Shown piece by piece: positions 34,441-47,460 of a DNA stretch of 64,000 nucleotides. The DNA is from Gibbula magus (taxonomy: Eukaryota > Mollusca > Gastropoda > Trochida > Trochidae): the NCBI GenBank assembly GCA_936450465.1, contig OW388300.1, positions 46,328,358 to 46,392,357 of the forward strand, given 5' to 3'. Within the stretch, counting starts at the first letter, position 1; every line of letters starts with the position of its first letter. The notes beneath the pieces are model-generated. The model had not been told where the DNA came from. It did not search any database and saw only the letters and a program-made list of their open reading frames with translations. The position numbers and the translations under genes were made by a program.

Positions 34441-36740
34441 TTTATTTCACGTCTTTTAGGTTGCATTTGAGCTCATTTTGCACAATTTCTTTCATCAGAG
34501 TATGGGTATTGTTATGCCAGTTCAAACACAACGATAATAAGCCAAAATAAATTCTGATTTATACGTTTTTGTTTGATGTGATTTGATTTTGTCCTATCCG
34601 TACCATCTGGGATGAATCCAAATCTCGCGCTACATATATATATAGACATCATTTGATAGTAATGAAAGTAAATATTTTCCCATGTAAATACGGCTACCCA
34701 AGGGTATACCATCACTATAGGACGTCAGCGTTTTAGTACTTCAGACAGCGTAAGCAGATAACTAAGATTGACGCGTCAATACTTAGGTCTTCAAGACTTC
34801 TGCTTAACCTTCAGCTCCATGTTTGATCGAAGAATGTCACAAAGATTGTTCTGTCAAAACTTTCATGTCAAACATCTCATACTGTACTTAGAAAACCTCA
34901 AAATTTCTTTATAAACAAAAGTAACGCCCAAACCACGTGACCTACGAATTCGACATGATTTACTTTTTTGCTCGCATTGTCATTGCCTATCTTTTTCAAA
35001 AAGTTTCAAGACTCTATTTCGATTTTGAAAATATTCCCTATGTTAAAAGGCACAAATCCTGATCTCATTGAATTCTTCAATCTCTGAACGTTTCACCAAA
35101 ATCGATTCCTCCGTTAATTCAGGAATCTCTGAACAAAAACAGTACGGAAATAATAATAAAGATTCCGATTAAATCAATAGGTCTTCCAGACTTTGTCTTG
35201 AAGACCTAGTAAGATGGTAGATTTAATGATTGTATGTGTTATCGTATGCAGGTTCCAGTTCGTCAACATCGCGATTTGAAATAAATAGTCTGTTCTTTTT
35301 GTATTTGTAACTGATTGCCTAATGTTGTAAAAGTGGCCATTTATCGCTAAAGTAATTTAAAACATATATTTCCGAACTTTTACTATTTAAGTAACACATT
35401 TGGTGATATGTGCATTTTAAAACAAATTTTGAGAGCCACAATGTCACAAGCACTTTTAATGGAAAATAAGATCGGGTTAAGAATATAATGTGTGCGCAGT
35501 TCGGTCGTTCGTACTACCGCTTCAATTCACTATTTCAATATGTTAACCGTGTTTTATACAGACAATTCCTTGAAATATATATTGCACCAGATCCACTCAT
35601 TGTGAGCGGTGTGTGTAATGTATCACTCATGTTGACAGAGGCAGAAAAACTTGATTGAGGTGCGACAACATTGATTGATTGATGGAAAAGAAATTGTGTT
35701 CGTGATTTGGAGGGTCTCTGTCATGTTAAAGGTTTTCTGTGAAGCGAATTGCAGGAATGTTAAATGTTTGTTAAAGATCGAGAACTATTTTAAAATAAAT
35801 GTACATACTTTTTTCGTTATCCATCTCCCTCTTTTCTCACTGACATATTGTCAGGTTATAACATGGATTCATGCTATAAATATATAATGTTACACGTCCT
35901 CTGGCAGATCCAGAAATTTTGGGGAGGGGGGAGGGTGGTCACTTATTGTTGAGGGTGGGGGGTGGGAGGAAGTTCGTCTTGGGGGTCAAATTTTAAAAAA
36001 GGGGGAGGGGTGTGTGTGTGTTAGGGGGGGGGGATGTTACGTCATTGTAAGTCATTATGTTACTGAATATTTTCATTTATGATATTCATTTCACTTACTA
36101 CGAATACGATTTTATTACGTTTGTGAATATTACATATATGATTTATTTACGAAATTTCATAGAAAATTTATGCGCATACATTTGTATGTTGAATTGTTTA
36201 CAACGGTTACGAGACACATAACACATTCAAATGCTAACAAACATAAATTCCTTATGTAAATTGATACATTGCATTGTTTTTCCTCGAATATTAATTGCAT
36301 TACGCCCATAAAGTGATTGAAAGTGAAGGATTGCTGTGTATAGCGAATGTTTCTTGTCAGTAAATGGCTCCAGGCTGTCATTAACTCAACTGTTTGGTAT
36401 TACATTGTATATATTTGTTTATTTTTACATACCATTTACACGGTTTATTTCTAATTGCACCTGTTGTATATTTTATATTTTCCTTGTACATAGTTAATTA
36501 ATTTTAAGGGATTCATTCTTGCAGGAAAAACTGTGCTGACGTCAACACCAATTACATCTTGATTTACACTTCTTTACTGCACAGCGCATATCTAGTGTAT
36601 GACACGAGTTTGAAGGAAAAGCGTATACAATTGCCTCATTAAAGTTCAGCAGAAACTTCAATAACGCTCGTCCAGCGGTTATAAGAAAACAGGTTCACAA
36701 AGCATTTAAATTAGCGGGCAATATAAACTGTACCAACTTT
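34441..36740. other. Stretch without recognised genes
   Basis: Only short random ORFs. Apart from a G-rich tract (listed separately) I see no repeat family or RNA gene. Confidence 0.45.
35915..36035 (+). other. G-rich tract with possible G-quadruplexes
   Basis: Contains GGGGAGGGGGGAGGG, GGGTGGGGGGTGGGAGG and a terminal run of ten Gs after a GT repeat. Four or more G3+ runs within short distances fit quadruplex rules. Confidence 0.6.
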
Positions 36741-36991
36741 TCGACATGGTGAAAAGCAAAATACATAAAATCGAGTTCACACTTCTAGGCTTACTACTTA
36801 CTACTAATAGGCACATACTTTGCAGAACAAGTATCCACAATTTCTTACATCAGAGTATGAGTATTGTTTATGTCTGTTCAAACACAAATGCAGCTGTTGA
36901 AAGCGCCTGTTTCAAAATGGTTTTGGACAGAACGTTTGACATATATGTAACACGTTGATAAACTATGGAAATTATGCTTATAGAAAGTATC

Positions 36992-37254
36992 GTCGACACA
37001 AGACTGCTACTTGGTCGACACAAGCCTGCTACTTGGTCGACACAAGTCTTCTACTTGGTCGACACAAGACTGCTACTTGGTCGACAGAAGACTGCTACTT
37101 GGTCAACACAAGGCTGCTACTTGGTCGACACAAGTCTTCTACTTGGTCGACACAAGACTGCTACTTGGTCGACAGAAGACTGCTACTTGGTCAACACAAG
37201 GCTGCTACTTGGTCGACACAAGTCTTCTACTTGGTCGACACAAGACTGCTACTT
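36992..37254 (+). repeat. 22-bp tandem array
   Basis: About 12 units of CGACACAAGACTGCTACTTG plus GT. Some units vary (GACAG, CAACA, AGTCTTC) in a repeating order, giving a 110-bp superunit. All three + frames are open because the unit lacks stops; not evidence of coding. Confidence 0.93.
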
Positions 37255-38270
37255 GAACTTAATTCGTTGATGCAGAAATGATTGACGGCGTTACAGAACA
37301 AGAAATGAAGTACTATTTCATTCTCACCAAGATATTCCAAAAAGGCATTTTAAGGTAATATCAAGAACAGGAACAGATAATGTTTCCAATGTAGTTTAGT
37401 TGCTTTCTTAAAACAATTGTAAGTACGTTCACTCGTGGATTACTTATTTTTCGGGTGTATTGCCTTTGCCAGTCAGTTTAATGTTGGCATATTTTACTTT
37501 AAAGGGCCTTATGATGTCTGATATTAAAATAACACCAATTTGGGATGGATTCGAAGAGATAATTGCTATAGCTTTACATGTGCAGCATTAGTTTATCTTC
37601 AGAAAATGTGTTTTCTCTAACCAGATGTTGCTTATGAACCGCATACACACCGGTGGGATAAACAATTTGTAACTTTTACAAAACAGGATAATTACATATA
37701 CATGTACATTGTATTTGAAGGTCGGTTACTCATCGCTATCTCTAGTGTGTATTTATTCAGCAAAAGAAATGTTATGATTTGCAACTTTCTTGTTTTGGCG
37801 AGAGCACTTAAGTTCAGTAAGAACGACGCTCTAGAGTATTACAAATGCTTTCAAGTCCATGCAGGTCGCCAAGAATGACATATTCTGTATGGTTAGACAC
37901 ATGTACTGTTAATTGCAACGTGGCGCCTATTCAGCGATGTTATCTAGCGAAGTGAAACAGATACATGAATGTAATAGAAAATATATGGTTCATAAACATT
38001 AGTAAATTGGTGAACAATATTGTAGCATGTATCGTAATATGCTTTTCAGCGTTATTGAATACAGTCATATGATAATTTCTGGAGAAGATGTGATTTTAAT
38101 GGGATATCACGCAAACCGATTACTCATCATATTTTAAACAAATATTATTGATATATTACGTTTGATATTGATGTTGCAGCATGCAAAATCTATATTTTGC
38201 TACTTATATTCATACATCTATTACCTTTACACTAAAGTAAAATATGAAAAATAAGATGTACCTTTTATTC
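37255..38270. other. Stretch without recognised features
   Basis: AT-rich single-copy-looking sequence; no conserved frame or repeat found. Confidence 0.4.
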
Positions 38271-38273
38271 ATC

Positions 38274-38615
38274 TTAATTGGGCAGTAGCGCGTTGTTTCG
38301 TTAAAATAAATCGATGAAATGTATTTGAAAAGTAATGTCATCAATAGTAAAACACCCTTGTCTCTTCGGAAAAACAAGTTTGAAAATGAATGTACGTTGT
38401 TAGATAAAGCCATCGGAACCGTTTTTGTAATGAAAGGTGTTCACATTAAAATGGCCGCCATGCAATTTTTGCTTTATACGCAATTATTATTAACGTTACG
38501 GATAATTGGTTTGTGTAATAAGAACCTCTAAAGTTAATATAAATGACAAACTATCACTATATATGGGAAATGTGGAAAAATAAAGTTTGCAAAACACGTT
38601 CAGTAACCCCTTTAA
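38274..38615. mobile_element. TTAA-flanked MITE, copy 2
   Basis: TTAA at both ends (38274, 38612). The interior matches 4928-5289, including AAAATGGCCGCCATGCAATT. Confidence 0.75.
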
Positions 38616-39952
38616 AACAAATCATATGAATGTAACATTGCTTTAACTTACAAGAAGACGTAAAAGGCTAGAGAATTGAAATTCAGTATAAAAATACGGA
38701 AAATAACTACAATTCAGATTTAAACTCAAATTGTATAACCAATTAGACGTGTTGGGTTACTTACTCTTAACCGTGTTCCACACCTCAAAGAAGTAGAAAC
38801 GACTAATTGCTATTCTTACCTGGAGTTAAAGGGTCTATCACCTGACTTCACTGCGAAACTATGATCAGGCCATTATATAGCCTCATACATCACATTACAA
38901 ATTTGACAGGTGATGACGTAAACGACACTCGTTCTCATGGAAACAAAAGATTGATCCATTCTTTCACCTATCTTCACCTGTCCCCCTTCAGCGTTGCGGA
39001 TTGGATCTTTTGGAAAAAATATTTAATTTTCTTACCTGTAGAATTTAACTGTTTCTGAGCTGATAGGTGATTTATCAATTTAGTTGACATGGCGTGTATG
39101 ACGAAGTTTGTTAAAAAATCATCAATCATCACGTCTTGAATTAAAATGTAATGCACGTAAAACAAAACGCCTAAAAGCACAAAAGGTGTAATGAATTCAA
39201 ACCTTTCTTGAAAAATTTTATTACGTAATTACGAGAAAGAGGCGTCGGGTACCTGTATATCACATATAACTGTGTTCTACAGGGGATATCGCTTGTTTGA
39301 GGTAAGGTATTATAACCTGGAAGGGATCCTACAATAGAGTCCACACAAGTCGTTAACGTTATCAACTTTATGACAACAACATGCCTTTAATAATCACTTA
39401 GATTCTCTATTTCATGACGTCAATATAATTATGACATAACAATTCTACGACATAAATGTTATTGGAATAAACAATAAAGAAAGGTTAATTACTTGTTGAT
39501 TAGATATTCATGAAGTAATGTATATTTATCACATTTCGTTATATGTTTTCTTATTGTTCTAATTTTTCTCATTTTCATATTTCGTTTCTTTTCACAATTT
39601 TCATCTAGCTTGTATCTCTCAAGTTTGGTATACTTTCCCAGGAAAGTCATACAGAATTGTTCTAACACATTACTTAATGATCGACGGGACAGGAAGATAG
39701 TTGTTGGACACTAAAGATAAGATTTAAATTCTGAAAGAAATATTAAATTACCATATTCGTCATGATGAGTGTTAGAGATATGAACTGATATACAATGCAT
39801 GAGTGGTGTATGCATGATTATCAGATATAAGTTCACTAATCATTGTAATAAGGTATGTGCACCAGGGTACGATTTTATCAACCCTAAGCTCAATCAAATT
39901 ACTTAGCACAAGTTCATGTTGATACAAGCATAATGTAAATTAACGAAAGATA

Positions 39953-40478
39953 AACTACCGGGCAAAAGAAAGGACTCACCTCAGTTGATTTTATCATATG
40001 TATGATTTTCAATTGCAAATATCTCAAGTTTTCGATGTCATAATCAAAAACTGATAAGTACAGGTGTTTAGTTAGCAGTCAAAAAGAATACTTCTACATG
40101 TTTTTTGAATTTTTTTTTTAAAAAGGAAATTTTAAATCTAATTTTGTTTTTAAATTATTTTTGATGATACACAATTGTTCACCGACATATAAGACATATC
40201 CTATGTGAAAATAAATAAATGTGCCTGATTCTGCACACATTTACAACATTTTAAACAGGGTAGGGGTCCTGTTGGTGTAAATTTAATTCTTAACCCTGTC
40301 TTCATTACAAAAAGATATTTGAACTAAAAATTAACCACAGTCACAAACAAAGTCATCCAAACTACTGCAGATAAGTATTATTGTATCGTGCCATAGTCAA
40401 ATACATCTGATTTCTTTTAAATATTGAATTAATAGAAACAAACTTAGGTGAGTCCTTTCTTTTGCCCGGTAGTTTATA
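39953..40478 (-). mobile_element. CTACCGGGCAAAAG TIR element, copy 2
   Basis: Perfect inverted ends of about 30 bp, beginning AACTACCGGGCAAAAGAAAG, with TA immediately outside each end, as in Tc1/mariner insertions. The interior aligns to 29004-29528 in opposite orientation. No ORF. Confidence 0.82.
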
Positions 40479-42364
40479 ATCTATTTTCAAAATATACAAG
40501 AACAAATAATCAAGGGGAAACTACGCCAATCTCCTCCTACAGAGGTTACTCCACTCAGTATATCCATAGGATGGAAGAGCTGTGTGGATTAACTTCTGTG
40601 GGAAAAGAATGCCTTTGAATAATCGGAGGTTAACACTGTGATCAATCATATATAGTTTCAGTGATTTCCAGCTTGTTTTATTTGACAAACGTGTGCATAC
40701 ACATAGGACAATTAATCATGATAGTGCTGCCGATACCTATTCTTAACCAGTAAATATATATCTCTCACGATAGTGATAGATCAACTATGGTTAGAGAGTG
40801 TCTGATGATGACAAGTTAAAAACTTCAACTCCTCTGCACGTGTTGTGTTGTCACTAGTGGTAATTAATGAGATCAGTTGGGTGTATTGGTGTATTTTTTC
40901 ACTGTAATTGATTCCGATTTTTTGGCATTTCAGAAAACTACGTAAATAGTTCTATAAGCACGTTTATTTGACATATGTTCATTGTCTTTTATCAATACTG
41001 TGGATACTTCAATACATAAATCCTGATATATATTTTTTTAAATTACGTTTGAGAATTTATTTATGTGTTTCAGATGAACACAAAACGGATCAAATGATCG
41101 ATATGGATTGGAGGCAACGTATCTAATATATGTTTATATGTAACCTCAGGATTGTTTTTCCTCATAATGACATACGGACCTATTCGAAAACATCTGTAAT
41201 TTCAAAATTCAAAATAATAATTTTCATAATTTTGTTTCAGTTTATCTGAAAGATACATTACTATGACAACCTGTCCACTGCCAAAATGACGAAAACCTAT
41301 AACCTGATACAAGTGTAGACATTTTCATCAATGACGCTCATACAGTCAAACTAACGTAGAGTGCTGCATAAATGGACGCGTTCTTGAATGTTTGTTTGTA
41401 TTAACAAAAACGTTACCTATCACAACAGCATGCCCAAACTAAGATCGTTCAACTGCTATCGATTGAGAGAATATGAATTAGAAATATATTGTGTACTTAC
41501 ATTATTTCTTTACAAAAGGGTTTCACTTGGACTGCACGTTCTTGAAAACAGTGTCTTGGTATGAGGGGATATCGTATTTATTGCTTCATTCAGATAACCT
41601 GAGGGGCTTTCTTAAAATAGGCGTTGTCTGATATTGTGTGACGTCATCTTGCCGCACCAATGAATATTTTCATCGCTTCCGCCGTGTGATGTTGATACCA
41701 TTGGACCAGAGCATAAAGTTACATAAAGACTTCAGTGTTTCTCGTGCAAAGAGGTTTTGATATTTGATGAAAATAATTGACAAGGGAGAAGCATATTAAA
41801 TTTTGTCCATAAGAGATGCACCTCGGATGTGCTGCCAGTGCGTAAAACGGAAGGATACAGACACTTTTTATTCCATATAGATGATCGGGTTTAGCAATTT
41901 TATTTTAAAAGTATAATTGTTAACAGGAAAATATACTTTTTGTTTGTACCAATAACAACAGCTTCTCAACTAGTCTACTTCACACCACAATACATAACTT
42001 GCGCCAGTGTCCATCACTGACGGATTCAGCCTCATAAACGTTTCTGTGCGGGCATAAAGGAACACACTATGAAGTTCACGTGTTCCACTACACTAGCACA
42101 TGAACGTTAAGGAAATGCGGCAAAGCTAGTGATGGAGAGCCCGAGTCATGACTTAGTGTGGGATGTTGCAATACAGGTGGCCGAAAAACATTTCATTTTT
42201 TAAATTTAGCCTCATGTGCATTGTCATGTCTTATGATCTACAGATAGTTTACGATTTTATAAACCTAGGTCGGATTCTGTCTGTTGTTTTGTAGGTATCT
42301 TCTTTTCTTGGAATAACCTCTAATGAGGTCTTACTTCCGAGAATAACCCGGTATGAGGTTTTAC
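40479..42364. other. Stretch without recognised genes
   Basis: No conserved frame. On the minus strand a GTAAGTAC donor-like site at 41498 lies downstream of AATAAATAC. It could be a non-coding first exon of the secreted-protein gene, but nothing else supports this. Confidence 0.4.
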
Positions 42365-42479
42365 TTTTGAAAGTAAGACCTGAACCTATAGGCCAGTAGA
42401 AATTATGAAAAACCCGGACATTTTCGATAACAGACAAATTTTGTTTTTAAATGGTCCCTATGACAGTGCTGATGAACCA

Positions 42480-43110
42480 TGAAAAACCCAACCAAAATCA
42501 ACCATTGGCAAAATGCATTTTTGGGGCAAAAACCTTAAAAAATGAAAGAAAATAGGAATAATTTATTTAAAAATTTATCTGCTGCATAAAATACATTTCT
42601 AGTGATTAAAACAATAGATCATACACCATTGCATACTTCTTTTGGTCAATGATGGTATTAGATGATCAAAATGTCTGTTTTGAGGTCAAAAACCTTAAAA
42701 AATGAAAGAAAATTGGAATAATTTTTTTAAAAGTACATCTGTTGCATAACACACTTTTGGGGTAATTAAAATGAAAGATATTGCACCATTACATATTTCT
42801 AATGGTAAATAATGCTCTTAGCTGAACAACATGTTGTTTTTTTGGGTCAAAAACCTTGAAAAATTAAAGAAAATGGGAATAATTTATTTAAAAATATAAC
42901 TATTGCATAATACACTTTTATAGTGACTTGTATCACAGACCATGCACTATGGCATACTTTTAATTGTCACTGATATTCTTGGCTGAGCAACATGTCTGTT
43001 TTTTGGGTAAAAAACCTTGAAAAATTAAAGAAAATTGAATATTTTCTTTAAAAATATATGTGTTGCATAATACACTGTTGTGGTGATTAGAATGGAATGT
43101 TTAGGATAAC
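42480..43110 (+). repeat. Degenerate ~165-bp tandem units
   Basis: CAAAAACCTTAAAAAATGAAAG / GGAATAATTTATTTAAAA / TGTTGCATAATACAC / CATACTT blocks recur about four times, within the 3.8-kb TIR element. Confidence 0.7.
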
Positions 43111-44204
43111 AAGCCAAATTTTTGACCAAAAGACCCCAAATGTGTTACTTTTCCAACAAAATCATCGGGATTTTTTTTATTTTGGGGGTAAAATCCTTTA
43201 AAAAAGAGGACAAAATAGCAAAATATTTTGTGAAAATAATTCCATGTAGTACAACAAGACAATTTTATCACTAAATAAACCTCAATTAGATACTTTTCCA
43301 CTGATGAAAATCAATCTTAGGAAACTGGTCAGTTTTGGGTAAAATCCTCAAACATTATGAGAATATCGTAAAATATTTTGTGAACTCAAATATTTTTAGC
43401 ACATCAAGAACATTTTGGGATATATGAACCTACATGGGACACTTATTCACCATTGAAACCTTACAAAATAAACTTAAAAGTGAGAGAATTATTAAATGTT
43501 TAGTTGAAGAATTACATTTAGAACAAGTCCATTTTATGGATAAGTGAATGCCAGAAGGGGACTTATTAACAGTGGATTACCATGCCAAAACCTTGAGAAA
43601 ATTATATTTGAGTAAAAGTACACAAAAAAGATAAATAAAAACAATAGTTAAGTGTTTTAAATGAACTTATTTCTTTAACATTTATAATTTAGGACTAATT
43701 GACATTATAAACTAAGATGCTGTAGGCCTATCGCCTGTCAGAGCATCATACCTGTTCTGAAGACGCCAGATATAGGGGACAAATAAAAAATCTCTTGAAA
43801 TTGGTAGGAAAATGTTGTCTGATCTACAGTTGTATCGGCCACTCTCCTCTGTAGACATTTTATCAAAAGTGGTTCAATTTGTGGTGAAAGATAGGACGGA
43901 AGAGATTCAAATGCACATACTGCATGGAGAGTGAGTTGCTGACAAATGTGATTATTGTTTTTAAGCCATTAGCACAGTTTTCCTGTTCAGTGTTCTAGGG
44001 ATTGTCAAGAAGAAATTATTTATGGTATCTGACTGCAACTGCTTGTATTATCTTCACCAGGCTAAAAACCCTTGACGGTGGATTTGTCTAAGTGTGTTTC
44101 TTCAAGTACAGATTATTTATTATTTCAAGGTTAGTATCATTATGGTGGGGAAATCTTTTTTAAGTTTGAAATAGTGTAACTTCTTTCCCGGAATCCATCA
44201 AAAC

Positions 44205-44475
44205 CTTATAGGCCTCTGATCAAGAGGTCCCGAGTTCGAATCCCGCCAGGGGCACGGCAGCTTTGTCTGCAGTAGAGAACTGTACTACACGCAGTAAGCT
44301 TTGGGTGCAATGCTACACTGAATTTCAGCGTAGTACCACCCATGGTTCGCTAGTTCCAACTGATGCTCTTATGTTTCACCGTAAGGCATAGCCACATGGC
44401 GTTGCGGGCTTTCTCCCTGCCATAATACTAGCAGCAGTGACATAAGTGAAATACTCACCTCACCACACCTCAAAA
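44205..44475 (+). mobile_element. tRNA-derived SINE, copy 2
   Basis: Shares CGAATCCCGCCAGGGGCACG, TGCAGTAGAGAACTG and GAATTTCAGCGT with the SINE at 11797, and ends ACTCACCTCACC. The A box is lost (5' truncated). Confidence 0.78.
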
Positions 44476-44561
44476 CCTTATACAATGTTTAAGACTATGA
44501 TAATTGTTCAATAGCTCTCTAAGATCCGACAGACTCAGCACAGCACAAGGTCTCTTTGGTT

Positions 44562-44720
44562 GTTAGATTCACAGGGGCGTGTTTCGCTTAGAAACAGCGT
44601 TTGAAAGACATATACCTATATAGACCCTACCCAATAATATAGTAATAGGGTAGGGTCTATATAGTTATATGTCTTTCAAACGCTGTTTCTAAGCGATACA
44701 CGCCCCTGTGGTTAGATTCA
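44562..44720. mobile_element. Palindromic hAT-like hairpin element, copy 2
   Basis: 44570-44710 is a near-perfect palindrome. Arms of about 65 bp, starting CACAGGGGCGTGT, differ at two positions. GTTAGATT flanks both sides (44562-44569 and 44711-44718), an 8-bp duplication typical of hAT transposons. Confidence 0.87.
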
Positions 44721-46284
44721 CAAATGACACAGAGAGCTGCCTTTAGAATTGAAAAACAAATTGATTAATGATACAAATTTTCAGTTTGTTTCATTTATGA
44801 TACCTTCTGCTTAAGTATCGAATTGAGTAAACATTCCAAATATACTTTCAATCCACTACGTAATATTATTGTTGGCTTTTGTTTTCTGTTTGTTTTCTTG
44901 TATGGTTGGCAACTCATTTTTGGAGGATTATTTGAGACTCATGTTTCTATTAAGAAAGAGGAATTTGAGTAATATTGGCTCAATCAAATTTTAATAGTAT
45001 TGTGTATTTTCTATGTAAATAATATGTATTTTTTTATGATGTAAAAATTTTTTGTTTGTCTTTTAGCATGTTGAAAGTTTGAAATAAATTTGTGCATTAA
45101 AAAAAGCTTTGTGCAATTTTCTCAAGTTATGAAATTTTATGATAAGATAACCATTTTCTGACATTAATGACAAGCATGACACCGGAAAAAAATAATGCTT
45201 TTGTGTAATTGAATAAAATAAAGTGACAAATAACATTCTGTCATATGATTTTCCCACAACTAAGGACATATATAATTTAGTTTTTAATTAATATTTAGCT
45301 ATTATATAATTGAGAGATTTTATTTGGGTCTTCGTAAATTGATAATTTTTAATTTGTTCTTTAAATTTCAGAAAACAAATGACTATTTTGAATTAAATAG
45401 ATTGATACTTATAGATCAAGATCATGAAATGATGATCTTTTAATCTTTACAGACCAATGATGTATTGTGTGGTAAAGAATATCTCTTATTTTTACATTGA
45501 AAAACTTCTAATTTTAATTTTCTTGAAATATTATTTATTATTAACCTTAAATCACCCTAAAATGGATTAAATCATTTTTTACAATTTATTTACACAATGT
45601 TTCACTTGACATTTAATTTAATTCATCTCCTAAAACCTTCTACTCATCAGTTACATTACTATTATATTACAAATCATAGTTGAAAAGGCATATTTTGCGA
45701 GTTTCTGAATGACTTTGCAGTCAAAATAATAAATTTACCATGTTAAAATTTGTATTGCTCAAACACTGAAAATCTGAAAATTTTAAGGAATCTTGTGAAG
45801 TCTAATACTTTGATATGAATGTCTTCATGTATTTCACTATAGAATACTCACTGTTTTTACCTTTAATATCATATTTCAGCGCTTTCAAACTTCTGTTGTC
45901 AACAACAATGTCAGCCATTTTAGCAGTTGCTACGAAGGGAGATAACTCAGACAGTATTTGTCATACAACTGATTTTACATCAGGAAATCTCAGCACACCT
46001 TTCTGTGACATTTTCAAGTGGTCATAACTTTTTCTGCCAAGGGTTGATTTTGGTTGGGTTTTTTTCTGAGAGTAAGGGACATGCATTCTTTCATTTTTTA
46101 CAGTTATTTGTCTGTTATCGAAAATGTCCGGGTTCATTTAAATTTGGGGAAATTCCTACTGGCCTACTAAGGTTTTTTTGAAAGTAAGACCTGGAAATGC
46201 ACTTAGAATACTTTTTCAGACTTGCAACGCAATAGCCAACAAGCAGCAATTATTATCGAAAATTATACCCAGTTAAAAATTTCC

Positions 46285-46365
46285 AAGTTGAAATAGCTGG
46301 ATTCGAACCTGGCACCCTTCGCTCTCTAAACTGGCGACTTAGACCGCTCGGCTATGCAGACCGAG
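46285..46365 (-). repeat. tRNA-like sequence
   Basis: The minus strand reads AGCCGAGCGGTCTAAGTCGC (A-box region, tRNA-Leu/Ser-like) and CAGGTTCGAATCCAG (B box). The acceptor stem does not pair well, so a tRNA pseudogene or SINE head is likely. Confidence 0.5.
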
Positions 46366-46961
46366 ATGATGAGTGGAGTTGAATTACTCCATTTATAGTC
46401 ATACCGTCTTTGCCTCGATATAACGAAACCGAGGGCGACATACCCTTTATAAAAACACGATTTGGGAATCAAAAATTATAAAATGTAAATTTTTACATTT
46501 GACGTTTATAAATAGGAAGAAAAAAATCCTCCTTCGTCTTCTGCTTTTAAAATGGTCTAAGCGGAGGAATTAGGCCCTTTGAGCGTCCGAAACTATAACT
46601 CGTAAATTTTGATAGTTGACGGTTTATAAGCTAGAGAAAACACTCCTCCTCGGTCTATTGCTCTGAGAATAACTTCAAGGTCGGGATAGTCCCTCGGGCT
46701 AACGCCCTCGGGGCTTTATCCCTCCCTTCAGGTTATTCTCAGAGCAGAAGACCTCGGAGTCATGTTTTCTCCTTAACATAAAGTATTATATTGCAGAGGT
46801 TAACCAGTGTACTAAACCCCTCCTGACCGTTCCATATTTTAATAATTAATGAATTATTTTTCTCATTTGTGATAAGAATGTTTCCTTCCAGAAATTTTAT
46901 GTCCAGGTAATATGATGAAAAATTAGGAACTTGTTTGATTATAATGTTAGCTGATATGAAC

Positions 46962-47100
46962 CACAGGGACGTGTAGAAATAGCGTTAGAAAGACATGTAC
47001 CTATGGACACTACTCTATTACCTTTTATAAAGTAAGAGAGTAGGTACAGAAAGGTATATGTCTTTCTAACGCTAATTCTAAGCGATACACGCCTCTCTGG
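46962..47100. mobile_element. Palindromic hAT-like hairpin element, copy 3
   Basis: CACAGGGACGTGT...TAACGCTAATTCTAAGCGATACACGCC. The arms are more diverged than copy 2. The 440-bp repeat flanking the LINE begins inside it, at 47021. Confidence 0.78.
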
Positions 47101-47460
47101 TATGCACCATAATTATTCACCTGAGTTGATTACTGTAACAATGCACTAAAACAGTTGTCAAGTTTATGAGGATACATACGTTTATAATTGGAAGCAATTC
47201 CAGGAGATTTGGAATACATGTCACTGCATGGTTACATGCATGTACGAAAATAAGGTTGAACTGTGGATCTGTGTAATTCCCTCCTCTATCACGGTCACTT
47301 TCCAACATTTGTTCTTGACAGATCGTAGACCATGCGTCATTCATGAAAACAATTCCTCGACTAGATTGTGAAGGTCAATGCTTGAAACTTGGAGCTGGCT
47401 AAGAATTTGTGAAATTTACAAATGAACGCACAGTGTACGTACCTATCATCTATACATTTC
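47021..47460. repeat. 440-bp direct repeat, left of LINE
   Basis: Begins CCTTTTATAAAGTAAGAGAG and ends CATCTATACATTTC. It appears identical base for base to 51227-51666. The two borders coincide with the LINE's 5' truncation point and its A-rich tail. Confidence 0.95.

Larger units (their letters stand above)
42365..46193. mobile_element. 3.8-kb TIR element with 18-bp flanking direct repeat
   Basis: The ends are inverted copies of roughly 60 bp: left AACCTATAGGCCAGTAGAAA then CCCGGACATTTTCGATAACA, the mirror on the right at 46105-46175. TTTTGAAAGTAAGACCTG flanks it at 42365-42382 and 46176-46193. The interior is AT-rich with degenerate tandem units (42480-43110) and an inserted SINE (44205-44475). 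No transposase frame was found, so it is non-autonomous; superfamily unknown. Confidence 0.7.

Noticed and set aside
36955..37281. Three overlapping ORFs in the 22-bp array
   Set aside because: All frames are open because the unit lacks stops; no independent coding evidence.
41490..41600. 5' non-coding exon and promoter of the secreted-protein gene
   Set aside because: Only a donor-like GTAAGTAC and an AATAAATAC box; too weak without transcript data.
47117..47344. 75-codon minus-strand ORF repeated at 51323-51550
   Set aside because: Identical only because it lies within the 440-bp duplication; no recognisable family or splice context.
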